From contig VZSE01002369.1 in the NCBI GenBank assembly GCA_013398275.1, positions 85,686-149,685 on the forward strand: DNA of 64,000 bases, written 5' to 3'. This document shows positions 1 through 11,580 of this stretch, piece after piece. This DNA is from Promerops cafer (taxonomy: Eukaryota; Chordata; Aves; Passeriformes; Nectariniidae). A program made the position numbers and the translations under genes. Within the stretch, counting starts at the first letter, position 1. The number at the start of each line of letters is the position of its first letter. The notes beneath the pieces were generated by a model that ran no database searches, had not been told where the DNA came from, and worked only from the letters and a program-made list of their open reading frames with translations.

Positions 1-737
1 TGGGTGCCTGTAGATGGTGGGGAATGGGGGGTCTTGTTGGTTGGAGCCCAGTGCTGGATTATCCACCTTCATCCAGGGTGACAGCGGCCTCTAGTGCCAC
101 CAAAAGCTTCTTCCCCAAGTTCTCTGCACCCTTGTCTGTGCAGGTTCAGTGCAGGGCTCTGGTCATGGATTCTCCCAGGAGTCCTGCACTGCAGCCCCCA
201 CCAGAGTATTCCTGGTGTCACAGGTCTGGGCTGCTCAGAGCTCTGTCCCCGGGGCTTAGAAAGGAGCTGCAGGAGATCCTGCCATACTGGAATGTCACTT
301 GAGCCATGAGGTATCTGTGCTGGAAAGAAAGTCTGGGAGTTCTGGCTGAAGCTTTTCATACTTTGTGGAAGTTTTACTCCCCAGAACAGCTGGAAAGGTG
401 ACCGTGCAGCCCAGAGCTGGCACGTGGGGTGAGAGACACTTTGCCTGAGAAAGTCTGACAGGCAAGTCTCTGCTCTCAGTTATGTGGCCAGTTTAAAAGG
501 ACTCTTGAATTTGAAATCTCTCCTGGTTTGCCAAGAATTAGGATTTTAAACTTTTTTACCCCCCACCACCACTGTGTTTATACAACTGAATTCTGCTATT
601 GTGTGTGTTCTTCCTGTTCCTCAGGAAGGTTCCAGCAGGGTGGTTCCAGCACTTGCCATCAGACATGCTCTTAGCGACAGGAAACTCATCTCTCTCCTCC
701 TTACTTTTTAACTTATTCTGACCAGTTTCTCACATAA

Positions 738-878
738 CTGCCCAATCCCTGGAGGTGTCCAAGGCCAGGCTGGACAGGGCTTGGAGCAACCTGGTCTAGT
801 GGAAGGTGCCCCTGCCCATGGCAGGGGGTAGAACTATATAAGCTTTAAGGTCCCTTCCAACACAAACCATTCCATGAC
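738..878 (+). mobile_element. CR1 LINE, 5'-truncated 3' end
   Basis: The segment reads from 'CCCAATCCCTGGAGGTGTCC' to the 'TTTAAGGTCCCTTCCAAC' block and a decayed ATTCCATGA end, which is the sense orientation of the CR1 3' terminus. A substitution has created TATATAAG at 835-842. I regard that as accidental, since nothing downstream looks like a first exon. Confidence 0.88.
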
Positions 879-1814
879 AAATCCAGAGTAGGAGTGAGGT
901 GGACTTGTTTTCTGGGCAGCTTTGGGGCTGGCGACTCTGCTCAGCCCATGCCTTCTTGCCCTCTAAAGTCTCCCCTAGAAATGCTTTTCAGCTGAAGGAA
1001 ATTCACTGACATGCCAGGTAACTGTGTTTGACAAACACTTCTGTTTTCTGCTTCATTCCCAAGAGGAATTTATTTTTCATTCTAAGGATCCAGCTGCTAA
1101 TTATAGTTGCATATATTATTAATATATTAATAACTGAATCCTCCTCCACCAGTACTGTTAGATGAACAATTTTTGGCAAGTCCTTTTACCTCGTGGTTCT
1201 TGTCCTGTGGGCATTCTGAGTGTGTCTCCTCTAGGGAGAGCATGGATGTGTCATCTGATATGTCCCTTAACCCTTATGATCTGACAAATGGAATAAAAGA
1301 CCCTGATCTCTATGAAAGTTAAACTATGAGATTTGCATTCGAGGGGTATTTAAATGTCATTGAGAGGAACTGGCAGAAAGGGCTGTGAGCAATAGCTCGC
1401 TGCTGCCATATTTTTAATAGCATTTGACTCTATAATCCTTATCACTGACTGATGTAAATCTGAGTGGTCTTAATCTCCTGGGAAAGGTCCCTGGGGGAGC
1501 AGAGCAGTGGGATGCTCATGAAGGAGCTGCTGCAAGGCAAGGGAAGGATTCCTGTCCACACTGCACAGTGGACAACAAGAAGTTAAGAGGTTTCTCTCTC
1601 CTGTGAAGAACTGAACGATCATCTGGCACCTGCTGTGATAGCATTTCACTGCCACTGCCTCTGCACTTAATCACTTTCAGATAAAGTTGTCCCTTTTTTC
1701 AAAAGCTGCTGGTGCAGATGACGTGGGAGGGCAGGAATTCTGCTGCCCATGGGATTGTCCATGTTGGGAAGAGGCGAGATTGCTCCTGCTGGATCAGAAA
1801 TCAGGCTGCATTTC

Positions 1815-2190
1815 TATCTGGAGTAAGGCCGAGGTGTGGGCCGGGGTCCGTGCGGTGCCTGTGGGGGCGGCGGGCAGGTGTGCGCTGCGTGCTCAGCCGC
1901 AGGGCTCTGCCCACCCGGGCCTCGGGGACGGGGGGTGGGTATTTTGGCACTTGCTTTGGGCGGGGGAGCCCAGGCTGTAGGTTGGCCTGCTAACAAAAGC
2001 AGGAATCCGTGCAGGATCCTTAAGGAATGGCCAAGGAAAGGAAGCAGGGACCACTTGAGCAAGCAGAAGGTAAACCTGCCTTTTCCCCGGTCCCGTCCAT
2101 GCCGAGTGCGTGTGCAGCTCCTCTTGGCTCGCTAACGGGCACCTGCCCTGCTGCACGCGCCCCGCCCTCGGTCTAACAGCTCTAATGGCC
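1815..2190. other. CpG-dense intronic patch
   Basis: About 375 bases are rich in CpG (dense around 1828-1930 and again at 2090-2170), unlike the AT-rich intron on either side. No splice-flanked reading frame resembling a known protein was found. It could be a small CpG island (alternative promoter or enhancer) or simply GC-rich DNA. No evidence of transcription is visible. Confidence 0.35.
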
Positions 2191-3796
2191 TTCTGGCTCC
2201 AGAGCCATGCCAGTGCCACTGCCTGCATGTCCAGGGGCTGGGCTTTACTAACTTGGACAAGTTCAGCTACTTCTCTGTGCCCAAAATGGCCATTAAAGCC
2301 AAGGATGTACCTGAAATATCTGTAGAGATCTTGTGTGTCACTACAGCTGAGGGCTGATTCAGCACTAAATCAGCTACTCTGTTAAATTCTGTGCTCCACG
2401 GTATTGACCTGGGGATGTGACAGGTGGAGGAGCCAAAGAAGCCAGGTAACCTCCCTGGCATTTCTGTTTGAAAAGTTTGTGTGCAGACTTAATTAATGTT
2501 CTGTACCTGAGAACAGTGGACACTGGAAATTTAACCAAAGCCACAGGCTAAGAAATTGCAATGTGAGCTCAGTAGGAAATGGAAATCTTTGATGCATTAT
2601 TAATATTCAGTGATATTTTGCATAATTCAGCTGGGGCTGGTCTGTGATCCTGTTCCTTGGAGCTGCTCAAGCATCTCCTGCTCCCACAAGGTGGCAGTGG
2701 GAGGCTGCTGGGATGCACTGGCAGCGAACATCGCTCCTCGGGCTTATTTGGTTCAGCAGCTGAATTTGATCACCATCAAGTTTTGATTTTACTTTATTTT
2801 TTAGTTGCAGAAGACAATTTCCCAAATACTCAGAGTTTTGCCCAGTTATTTTTTTTTTTCCCCCCAGGGATTTTCTGCCCTGGAAAATTTCCAGTTTCAG
2901 ACTGCAAACCAGCTTTTGGGAAAGCTGTAACAGGTCTGCTTAAAGTTGTTGAAAATGTCAAATTGTATTGGTTCAGTTGCAAATGAGAGGGTTGCTGGCA
3001 GAGGCAGGACATTGGTGTCCTCTGTCAGTGGCAGAAAGTGGAGTCCATCCTGCTCCAGTTCCTGCAGCAGATTTTTAATGGAAGGATGCAGCTCCTGAGA
3101 ACTGCAGACAGTGCACGCTGTTCCCTATCATGGTGATAACCCACTCAGTGCTGTGTATTGACCCCTGAAGTCCTGTGCTGAACAGAAACAACTCCAAAAT
3201 ATTCCATCCTGGTAAGCTTTGCACTTGTGATGGTCACAGCTGACACATTGAGTGTCTCAGAAGCAGGTCATCCTGTCAGTTCAGGTGTTGGCTGTCTCTG
3301 CTCTGGAGTTGCAGAACTCTTTGCTTTTCTGTTACAGAAAGAATTCCTGGATTGTTTTTGTTTTTTTAAAAAGTACATGTTCTCCTCTTCTGGCAGAAGT
3401 TTTAAAGGTCTGAGTTCACAGCAACAGTTACTGCAGCCAGTTTAGGGAGTGTGATCACTGTGATGTTTGTTGCTTTTTCACTTTTTACCATAATGCTGAG
3501 TGACATTAATTAATGTGAAGGGATAACATAGATCATTTAAAGCTTCTCATGTATGTGCTGACTCCCCCAGCTCCAAACTTGGTGAGCTCTCAGGAGTACC
3601 AATGTAGTATTTTATTCCTCTGGCAGAGGGATTGCAGGGCTGTGTTCCCAGCTGGATCTGCAGCCTGAGCACTCCTCACCTCGTGTTGGAGCAGTCCAGG
3701 CTACCAGGGAAGCACAAGGTTCTGCCGTGGGGATGTGGTGGGGACACAGCACAGAAGGAGCAGCTCTGCTGTCTGAGGGCCACACACAGAACTGAA

Positions 3797-3958
3797 CATG
3801 GAACCATGGAATGGTTTGGTTTGAGTTGGGAGGTTGGTCAGGATCTTACAGCTCATCTCGTCCCACCCCTGCCATGGGCAGGGATGCCTGCCACTAGACC
3901 AGGTGGCTCCAAGCCCCATCCAGCCTGGCCTTGAACACTTCCAGGAACAGGGCATGGG
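3797..3958 (-). mobile_element. CR1 LINE fragment
   Basis: Starts with an ATGGAATGGTTTGG-type 3' end read in antisense and runs through 'CCCCTGCCATGGGCAGGGA' to 'CTTGAACACTTCCAGGAACA'. It is strongly 5'-truncated. Confidence 0.88.
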
Positions 3959-6900
3959 AAAGGACCATAATTGTCCAGAACTCCCTGATGGGAAGTGTTC
4001 TTGTAGCCTCAGCTGTCACACGTGTAACCTCACCCCGTTGTAAACATCCCGTGGAAAGAGGAGTTGTGCAGGTATAAAGGGAGCTGGTTGTTTTGATTAA
4101 CAAGTGGCAAAGATCACAACTCTCCTAATCTCTTGGATCAGCACCTGAACATGTTGAGCAAAGCAGAGCTGTGGGAAATGAAGAAGTTAATCTGCTGCTA
4201 GTGAACCTGCTAATCAACCTGTAACCAAAGGACTGAAATTCAGACACTGAAACTTGCACAAGCTGAGAATTCATTGTCCAGATTGAAACGTGACAGCTCC
4301 CAGCAGCAAAAGCCTGAAAATGGGGAATTCTCAGCCCAGCCTTTTTGAGCCAGCTGTGAAAGGCTTTAGGACTATCATTTTCTTATCCTTCTGTCTTCAG
4401 CTTATTAAATACCATTGTCAGGCTGTCTCCCCTCTCATTCCAAGCTCCAGCACTCACAGTCTGATGTGTTATCCTTCTCTCCTGCCTGGAAGGGTCTCTC
4501 AGAGCACATCCAGCTTCTGGCAGTTTCTCTAATGACTATTTCCAGTTGCAGTGGGCGGATGGGCAGACCATATCAGCACAGGGATAAATTCAGGGAAGAA
4601 CCAAAACCTGTTGCTTGGATAAGACAGCAGGAAAGTTCCTTTTTCTGACTGTTTCCGTGTAGTTGCCAATGACTGACTCGCTGCTGGGGACATAGTTCAT
4701 TTTCTAACTTAAGGAATTGTATTTTGGGAACTGCTGTCAGCATTGTTGCCTGCAAAACTTGCACTTGCTTCTCCTCCCTCCTCCAGCTTAAGGATAGTTA
4801 TTTGCTAATGGCAACTCTCCAGTTTGTAGGAATGCATTGCTGGGATGTTGTACTTTTCCAGTTGTTTCCAGGGGAACAGTATCTGTACTTGAGGCTTTTG
4901 CTGACTTTTTTTTTTCTAATCTTCCTTTTTTCACAGTGCATGTGAGTTTTTAATATACGTACATGTATATATAAATGTATAGATATGTGTGTATGCCTGA
5001 GAAATAGATATATGTGTGACAAAGACTTTTAAAATCACTGCAGTGTTTGGAATAGGGATACTGTACTTTTGTTAAGAAGAGAAATTTCAAACATTTTAGG
5101 TCTGACTAGCCACATAGCTTTCCATGTGGTGAACACACCTCCTTGTGCACAGGGAGCCAAACCTGTGCCTGGCTCCCCCTGCCTGTGTTACCTGGATTTG
5201 GCAGAGCCAAAAGTGTCCTGGCTTCCAAGAAAACTGTCACTGTTGGTTCTAGTCTAGTGAGTGTAGCTCAGAGCCACTTCTAAGCTAGAAAGAGGTGAGA
5301 GGATTTGGAGGGGGCCTAGGAAGAGCTTTCCTCCAGAAGAGCCCCATCGAGCCCAGCTCCAGTTCACAACCAGCAGACATGGCAGGAAAGAGACCAGTGT
5401 CATAAAAGGATTATCAGAGTACTGTATGTTTCTTGGAGAAATTAATCTTTTGTTCTTATTACCTATGCACCAACCAACAGGGCATTGTAACTCTCTTTTC
5501 TGCGTCGTTCATCCTTGACTTGGAGGGGTTTCTCCTCACAATATTTTCTTTCCCTCTGGCCAGCATTCTCTAACATACAGATTTGCTCCTGTATTCCTGG
5601 TTAACCAGCCTGTATATCCAGCCTTCCTATTTCCTGGGTTCCTCCCCTTCTATTAGTATTGTATTGCAGCTCCTTTTGCCTTGATGTGGTGATGTGTGGT
5701 TGGGATCCATTTGAGTTTTACACTATCCTTGATGAAAGAGTTGACAGATGAAAATAGGTGTTTTCTTGAAAATAGGCAGAATTAAGTGGGAGCCAGGTTC
5801 ATCAGTCAGTTACCAGGTTTTTTCCTAGCTAATACACAAACCAGCAGCCTGTAGCTCTCTCAGGGCAGCAGGACACACTTGTCTCTGTGGGAGCTGTAAA
5901 CCTCTGCAATGGTTTTGCTGACTTTCCCATACACATCTTGAAGAATTTCTATTCTTCTCCTTGAACTTACAGCCAAAACTCTGGTAAAAATCTGTTCTGC
6001 TTTATACATGCCTTGAGCTTGGTGTGATGGCTGCTCTTACTGCAAGTATTTCTCAGAGAAAGCCTATTGCAAGGAAACACAACCCATAGGGCTTTTCCTT
6101 TGAAGATCTGCTTGGACCCTGAGATACTTGCTTGAATTAAGAGGATGACACAGGCTCTGCACTTGAGCAAGCAGCATGTTCCTTTAAAACATAATTAAAA
6201 ACTCTGTGGATTGTTCAGAGGCTGCCTCACACCCCATTTGGTGCTTGTGCCCTGCAGCCTGCTGTGCTCTGCAGCCCTGAGCTGCATCCCACTCACCATC
6301 TCCTTCCTGTGCATTTGTTCTCTCTCTCTTCCAGCCCATTTAGCACACTCGGGTCTCTCAAAATTCAGTTTGTAAGCAAAGCAACACATTGTAAAATCTG
6401 TCTTTTCCCTCCCTTCCCTCCCCCCACATTAAAAAGCAAAGCACACAGGGTCCCAAGCACAACACACCTGGGCCTGCATTGCCAGGGGGGCCAGGTTGCT
6501 GTGTGCAGTTGCAGGTACTGCCCTCACTCAGCACCCCGAGCAGGCTGTGGCTGTGGCCATACAGAAACCAGCTCTGTCGCTGTGCAGGAGCTCTGCTGAC
6601 TTGCCTCAGAAAATTCAGTTATCTCATGCTGTAAATGGCTTTGGGTGAGCTCCAGGAAGGGATGAATTGTGTAAGTGGAAAGAACCCGAAAGTTGGCGAA
6701 TGACTGCGGCTGTGGCCCAGGCTGAGCCATGCTGACCTGCAGGATGTGCTCAGCTGAAGAGCAAGTCCCTCTTACAGGCTGGACTCCCAGAATTATAATG
6801 TGCTGTAAGATATCTGTATTCTTATATAAATTCTGAGGGAGCAGAGGGGGAAAAGCCTGGGAGGATGATGGGGTGTAAGAGACCCAAAATGGTGTTTCTC

Positions 6901-7728
6901 TTGCCATAGCCACAGCAAAGCCGTGGCTGAACTGCACCAAGGAAATCCAGCAGCCTCCTGCAGGTGCCTGGGCTGCCCCTACTGCAGAGCCCCTCCCCAC
7001 GCCTGGGGCTGACCCGCTCCCCACCGATTTGCCAGACCTTTCCTGAAATTCATTTGAAAACCTGTTTTGTCCTCTCTATACCTGTAGCTCCTACATACCT
7101 GCATCCTCATTGCAGAGTAAACTCCCCTGATTTGAATTCCACTGAGTCAAAGCCATTGCAGTAAACTGCCTACCGTACTGAGCTACAAATTTACTTGGTT
7201 TATATATGTCAGGAATTTATATTTTTTTTTACTACTGCTCTGAACTTCATTTGCAGTATATTTTGCAAATGCCTTCTTCCTGTAGGTGGCTTATTGCTTC
7301 TTGCTGCTGGGCAAACGGCAGTGATTCTGCTTGTCTCAAAAGCTGCAGAAAATGCTTATTGTTTCCTTAATGTGCCATTACCTGCACACACTGCAGCAGA
7401 GAGAGCAGGAGAGCTCCTGCTCTGCAAAATTAGGAGTTGCACAGCTTTCACTCATCAAACAGCAGCTTTTTTTCTTCATGGAGCAGCAGATTCTTGGGAG
7501 ACAGTCATCCCTCTGAAGTGTAGGCACTTCCCGTGCTGGCATATCCATCACAGCTCTTGTGTCTGTCTGGATAATCGATGGGAAGAAATGAGCTCCTCTG
7601 CAGTGCATGCACACGGGTTGTGCTGGAGGCTGCTTGTGATGGTGATAAATCACACCCTGGGAGTGCAGCTCTGCAAGCCCTCAGCTGGGGACATCTCCAT
7701 TGCAGACAGCTCCCAGGGCACAGTTCAA

Positions 7729-8040
7729 AGAATCATGGAATCTCCTGAGTGGGAAAGGATCCCAGGGATCATTGAGTCCAACCCCTGGCCATACACAGAC
7801 ACCCCAACAATCCCACTCTGTCCCCAGGAGCACTGTCCAAACACTCCTGGAGCTCTGGCAGCCTCGGGGCCGTGCCCATTCCCTGGGGAGCCTGGGCAGT
7901 GCCAGCACCCTCTGGGGGAAGAACCTTTTTCACAATATCCAGCCCAGCCCTCCCCTGACACAGCTTCATGTCATTCCTTCAGGTCCTGTGCCTGGTCACA
8001 GAGAGCAGAGATCAGTGCCTGCCCCTCCAGGAGTCTCCAG
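7729..8040 (-). mobile_element. CR1 LINE fragment (second subfamily type)
   Basis: Begins with AATCATGGAATCTCCTGAG and continues through 'CCAACCCCTGGCC', 'GAGCTCTGGCAGCCTCGGGG' and 'CTCTGGGGGAAGAACC'. This is a different CR1 3' subfamily from the 'TTTAAGGTCCC' type at 738. It shares its sequence with the fragments at 27144, 38522 and 51406. Confidence 0.86.
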
Positions 8041-9459
8041 TGCAGCATCCCTGGCACAGACTCAATCCTTTGCACTTTCCTTGGGCTCTGGAGATCAGGG
8101 ATGTTCGGGGCATTATATATCAGATATATCAGGTCAGATCTTTGCACCAGTTTCAGGTGAGATGAGCCCCACGATACCTGAGGAGCTGGGAGGTGACTGT
8201 CTGTACCTCCTGCAATCCCCTGCAAAGGGGATTCCTCCCTGGAGGCCAGGCTGCTTTTGCTGCACAGCTGAACCAGCACTGAATGCAGGTCCTGAGGGTG
8301 GATAAGACCCACCATAGCAGATTATTGTAGAATGATCCAAATTTGTGGATTCTCTGTGGTTTTGTCACAGTGCAGCAGTTTAGTAAACTTTCTAATAAAT
8401 GTCTTAACACACTGGATGAGATGCAAATCCTCTTCAGCCCATTACCTTTCCCATGAAGGTGGTGGACTAAAACCAGGAAAAGAGTCCGAGGACAAAGTAA
8501 GTGTATTCACCTTCATCCCTCACTTAGCTCACTGCCCTTTGAACACATCCAGACCTCTGGTACAGTGTTAACCTGGCAGTGATAGAACTGCAAAGAACAT
8601 TCCAGCACCCTCATCTCTGTACAGTGGGACAGAGTGAATAATCATTCCATATTAACCAGGCTGAAGAGTCAAGTTTAATTAACTGTTCATAAGACTGAAG
8701 CCTCTCCTCCAACATGGAAATAATTTACTGCTGTGCACTCCTTGACTCAAAGCACTGCCCAGTTCCTCACCAGTTCCTCCCAGTGAATGCCAGGGCAGAG
8801 GTTGCAGTTTATGTATTTTCATGTGAATAATTCTTTCGAATTCTCCCAGCTTTGATGAAATCTAATTGTGCCCAGGTGTGTGTTTAACTGTGGGTTTTTC
8901 AGTGTTAAGGAGCTTGGTTTACCCAGTGTGAAGGTCATTTCCTTATTTCCATGGCTCTTTCCAAGGTGTGTTGCTGTGATGCCTGCAGTTCAGCAGCTCC
9001 TGGTGTGATGGGTTTCATATTGATGAAGGCAGCAGATTGCAGGAATATGATCGTGACTATAATGACAGGAAGGAGGGTCTGAGGAATGCACCAGCACGGG
9101 ATTTCTGTTCTGAGATTTTTGTCTGAGTGAGAGGGCATTTATGAGGAGTGGGGTTCTTTTTCTAATGATGCAATGATTTGGAATGGAGCAAATAATGTAG
9201 AGAATAAGTGCACCTTTTTAACAGAACATGTCCAGCACTAAAGGGTTTATTGAGAGGCTCTGGGGAGAAGGTGCTGTGGACGTGTGTGGATTGCGTGCTC
9301 ATGGGGAAGTTGTCCCAAAGAAACAGCAATAGCAGATGGAGCTACAATTAATTTTTGTCCATGAGAAAGAGAATAATAGCTCAGGAGTCTACAGACACAG
9401 GAAGGCAGATCATCTTTTTGCTTTTACTTTAACCTCTTCTGCATCTTTTTTTTCCCTAG

Positions 9460-9550
9460 GTCATATCTGACTCCGGTGCGGGATGAGGAAGCAGAGTCAC
9501 TGAGGAAGGCGCGATCCAGACAAGCCCGGCAGACTCGCAGGTCTACCCAG
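9460..9550 (+). CDS. PPP1R12B: MYPT2 exon with first inhibitory Thr site
   Basis: The exon is 91 bp, flanked by CCTAG and GTAAGG. One base completes a codon from the upstream exon, followed by 30 codons (SYLTPVRDEEAESL... RQTRRSTQ) ending in phase 0. The RRST motif is the equivalent of MYPT1 Thr696 (human MYPT2 Thr646), whose phosphorylation by Rho-kinase and related kinases inhibits the phosphatase. The Thr codon is 9545-9547 and the Ser before it 9542-9544. Only one more codon (Gln) remains before the splice junction, so the GVTLTDL segment that completes the site comes from the next exon. The exon belongs only to the long product. Conservation with MYPT1 is nearly continuous here, so the identification is firm; the frame is fixed by the following exon. 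Confidence 0.95.
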
Positions 9551-9610
9551 GTAAGGAATGGAAACGCTCACAGTCATGTGTAGGATGAAGAGGGCTGATT
9601 AGCTGGTTGT

Positions 9611-9772
9611 CTAGAAAAGCTGTGACTGCCCCATCCCTGGAAGTGTCCAAGGCCAGGTTGGACAGGGCTTGGAGCAACCTGGGAGAGTGGGAGGTGTCCC
9701 TGCCCATGGCAGTGGGTGGAATGAGATGAGCTTTAAGGTCCCTTCCAATCCAAACCATTCCATCATTCTGTA
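9611..9772 (+). mobile_element. CR1 LINE fragment
   Basis: Sense CR1 3' end that contains 'CTGCCCATGGCAGTGGGTGG' and 'GAGCTTTAAGGTCCCTTCC' and ends with CATTCCATCATTCTG. It starts only about 60 bases downstream of the 9550 splice donor. Confidence 0.88.
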
Positions 9773-10135
9773 AAGAGGCAGGATTTTCTTCTGCTCTTAC
9801 ATTATTTCTTAGGACAAGGGACTTGTTTGAATGCACACTATTGTGGAGAGGTTCTGGCAAAATTCCCTTCAAGCAGTTACGACAAAACCCTCCCACCTAC
9901 ATCCATGAGTTAGATTTCCAAGCTTTGCTTTCTGCAGTGTACCTGCCTCTTAGTTTGTAGTGTGATCACATATATTTGGGTTGCTTTGAGTCAGTGATTA
10001 TGCCAGTAGGCTGAGAAATGCAGTAAAGGCAACAGAATTCTTCCCTTTCTCTTACCATAGGGATGAAACATGAGCCTGACCAGATGTGAGTCTGTGGCAT
10101 TTTAAACTGACCTGGAAGAATGAAAATGTAATTTC

Positions 10136-10490
10136 AGGCTGGAGGAGTCTCCAAGGAGACTTTAGAGCCCCTTCCAAGAGAGCCGGAGAGGGACTTTGAG
10201 CAAGGACCTGGAGGGAGAGGACAAGGGGGAATGGCTTCCCTTGCCAGAGGGCAGCGTTAGATGGGATATTGGGAAGAAATTCTTGGCTGTCAGGGTGGTA
10301 AGGTCCTGGTACAGGTTGCCCAGAAAAACTGTGGCTGCCCCATCCCTGGAAGTGTCCAAGGCCAGATTGAAAGGGGTTTGGAGCAACCTGGGCTGGTGGA
10401 AGGTGTCCCTGCCCTTGGTGGGGATGGGATGGGAGATGAGCTTTAAGGTCCCTTCCAACCCAAACCAGCGTGGGGTTCGATGATTCTGTG
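10136..10490 (+). mobile_element. CR1 LINE fragment abutting a splice acceptor
   Basis: A longer sense copy, with the 'GGGATATTGGGAAGAAATTC' and 'GGGGGAATGGCTTCCCTTGC' blocks followed by the usual 3' block and GATTCTGTG at 10482-10490. Only 30 bases separate it from exon 10521, so that exon's branch-point region lies at or inside the LINE end. Confidence 0.88.
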
Positions 10491-10520
10491 CATAAATGGA
10501 AAGCTGCTGTTTCCCTGCAG

Positions 10521-10673
10521 GGCGTGACCCTGACGGATCTGCAGGAGGCCGAGCGCACGTTCAGCCGCTCGCGGGCGGAGCGCCAGGCGCAGGAGCAGCA
10601 GAGCGACAGAGCCGAGGACAGCGGCGAGAGGCCGGAGAGCCGCGCGCGGTGGGGCCGGAGCGCGGACGACGAG
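10521..10673 (+). CDS. PPP1R12B: MYPT2 exon, GVTLTDLQEAE block
   Basis: The exon is 153 bp (51 codons), phase 0 at both ends, with acceptor CCCTGCAG and donor GAG|GTGATC. It opens with GVTLTDLQEAERTFSRSRAE, which completes the inhibitory phosphorylation site begun in the previous exon and matches the MYPT1 block GVTLTDLQEAEKTIGRSRS. The rest is a highly charged Arg/Glu/Gln-rich stretch (QAQEQQSDRAEDSGERPE), probably disordered, where MYPT1 has its long Glu/Lys-rich run. The exon is very CpG-rich compared with its neighbours. The donor is non-ideal after position +2, so usage may be weak, but the next exon continues in the right frame. Confidence 0.93.
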
Positions 10674-11396
10674 GTGATCCTTCTGCCTCAGCACCCCTTG
10701 CCTGAGAGCTAACAAAACCATTCAGGAGAGCTGACACCAGGAGAAATTCTTTGGAGGTTATCTTTTTATTCTGAGGGGGACAGACTATCTGGAAAGAGGC
10801 ACTGCTGACTGAGGAGCAGCACTTCAGTGTGAGGGAGGTGGATGTGGAGGTGCTGGAGCTTAGCTCTGCCTTTGCTCTCCTCTGGGACTTTCACCTTTCT
10901 GTCTCTTGCCAGAAAAGAAAACGGTGTAAATCCCAGAAAGTGTAATGAGAAGGCTAATGATAGAAATGTGGCCTGGATCCATCCTGATGTGCAGTCTAGG
11001 CAAAGGCTTTGTGTTCACATTTTTCCACAGATGTTCCACGTGTAATGGAAAGCTGGAGAGACCAGTTTTCTGCCCCTGCCACCACCTCTGTTTTTTTCAC
11101 TTCAAATCATATCTTTCTATTAGATAACTTGTATCTCCTGCCATGAGCTCTAGGAACAAAGGGATTGATCCCAGATCTCCCAGCTGTGGAGGGTGCTTTT
11201 AGACTGTAGCTGTGCAATGACTTCAACATCCATCCTTATCTGATAGAATGGACCTGATCTGGCAAGTGCAGGTGATCACTTCCAGCAGCAGTGAAGAAAA
11301 CATTGCACTCTGAAAAACTACTGCATTTCCTGAAATCCAAAATCTGGTACTTCCTTTTCACTGTACTATTTTCCTGTCATGGCTGTTTGTTTCTAG
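10674..11396 (+). other. PPP1R12B: Intron of 723 bp
   Basis: Unique sequence. I see no CR1, no second reading frame with splice sites and no notable repeat. It ends in a TTTGTTTCTAG acceptor. Confidence 0.8.
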
Positions 11397-11580
11397 ACTG
11401 TCTATCGGCGATTGAGGGGCCCGGCACAGCCTGATAAACCCACAACACCTGTGTCTCCTTCCACAGCAGCACCTCTGCTCTATACAAGCTCATACCTGAC
11501 ACGAACAAATAAATATCTAGGGCAGGACTCTGTGAATCCAGCAGATTTCAGAGCGGCAGCCACAGAGATGGAGAAAAATG
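11397..11580 (+). CDS. PPP1R12B: MYPT2 exon, Ser/Thr/Pro-rich linker
   Basis: The exon is 184 bp, entered in phase 0 and left after one base of a codon, with donor G|GTACGT. It encodes 61 residues: TVYRRLRGPAQPDKPTTPV, then a Ser/Thr/Pro/Ala-rich stretch, YTSSYLTRTNKYLGQDSVN and FRAAATEMEKN. It corresponds to the MYPT1 region containing YQRYRPVSTSSSTTP and SLYASSQLNRPNSLVG, low-complexity linker sequence between the two inhibitory phosphorylation sites. No catalytic motif is expected. The single terminal G joins AG of the next exon to make a Glu codon. Confidence 0.92.

Larger units (their letters stand above)
1..9459 (+). other. PPP1R12B: Intron, 3' part (upstream exon outside window)
   Basis: I find no recognisable MYPT exon here. 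The stretch contains three CR1 fragments (738-878, 3797-3958, 7729-8040), a CpG-dense patch at 1815-2190, T-rich tracts (for example near 2849) and AT-rich unique sequence. The acceptor at its end is a long T/C tract followed by CCTAG. The exon it joins must end one base short of a codon (two bases of a split codon), because the next exon begins with a single base before the TCA codon. Confidence 0.75.
9551..10520 (+). other. PPP1R12B: Intron of 970 bp
   Basis: More than half of this intron is CR1: a short copy at 9611-9772 and a longer one at 10136-10490, both in gene orientation. The second ends 30 bases before the exon. The unique remainder (about 9773-10135) shows nothing recognisable. 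Confidence 0.85.

Noticed and set aside
835..842. TATATAAG as a TATA box
   Set aside because: It arises by mutation within a CR1 copy, and no start-like or exon-like sequence follows.
7195..8160. 321-codon open frame on the + strand, the longest in the window
   Set aside because: Its second half is antisense CR1 3' sequence, which is non-coding. The first half has no splice-bounded or family-like sequence.
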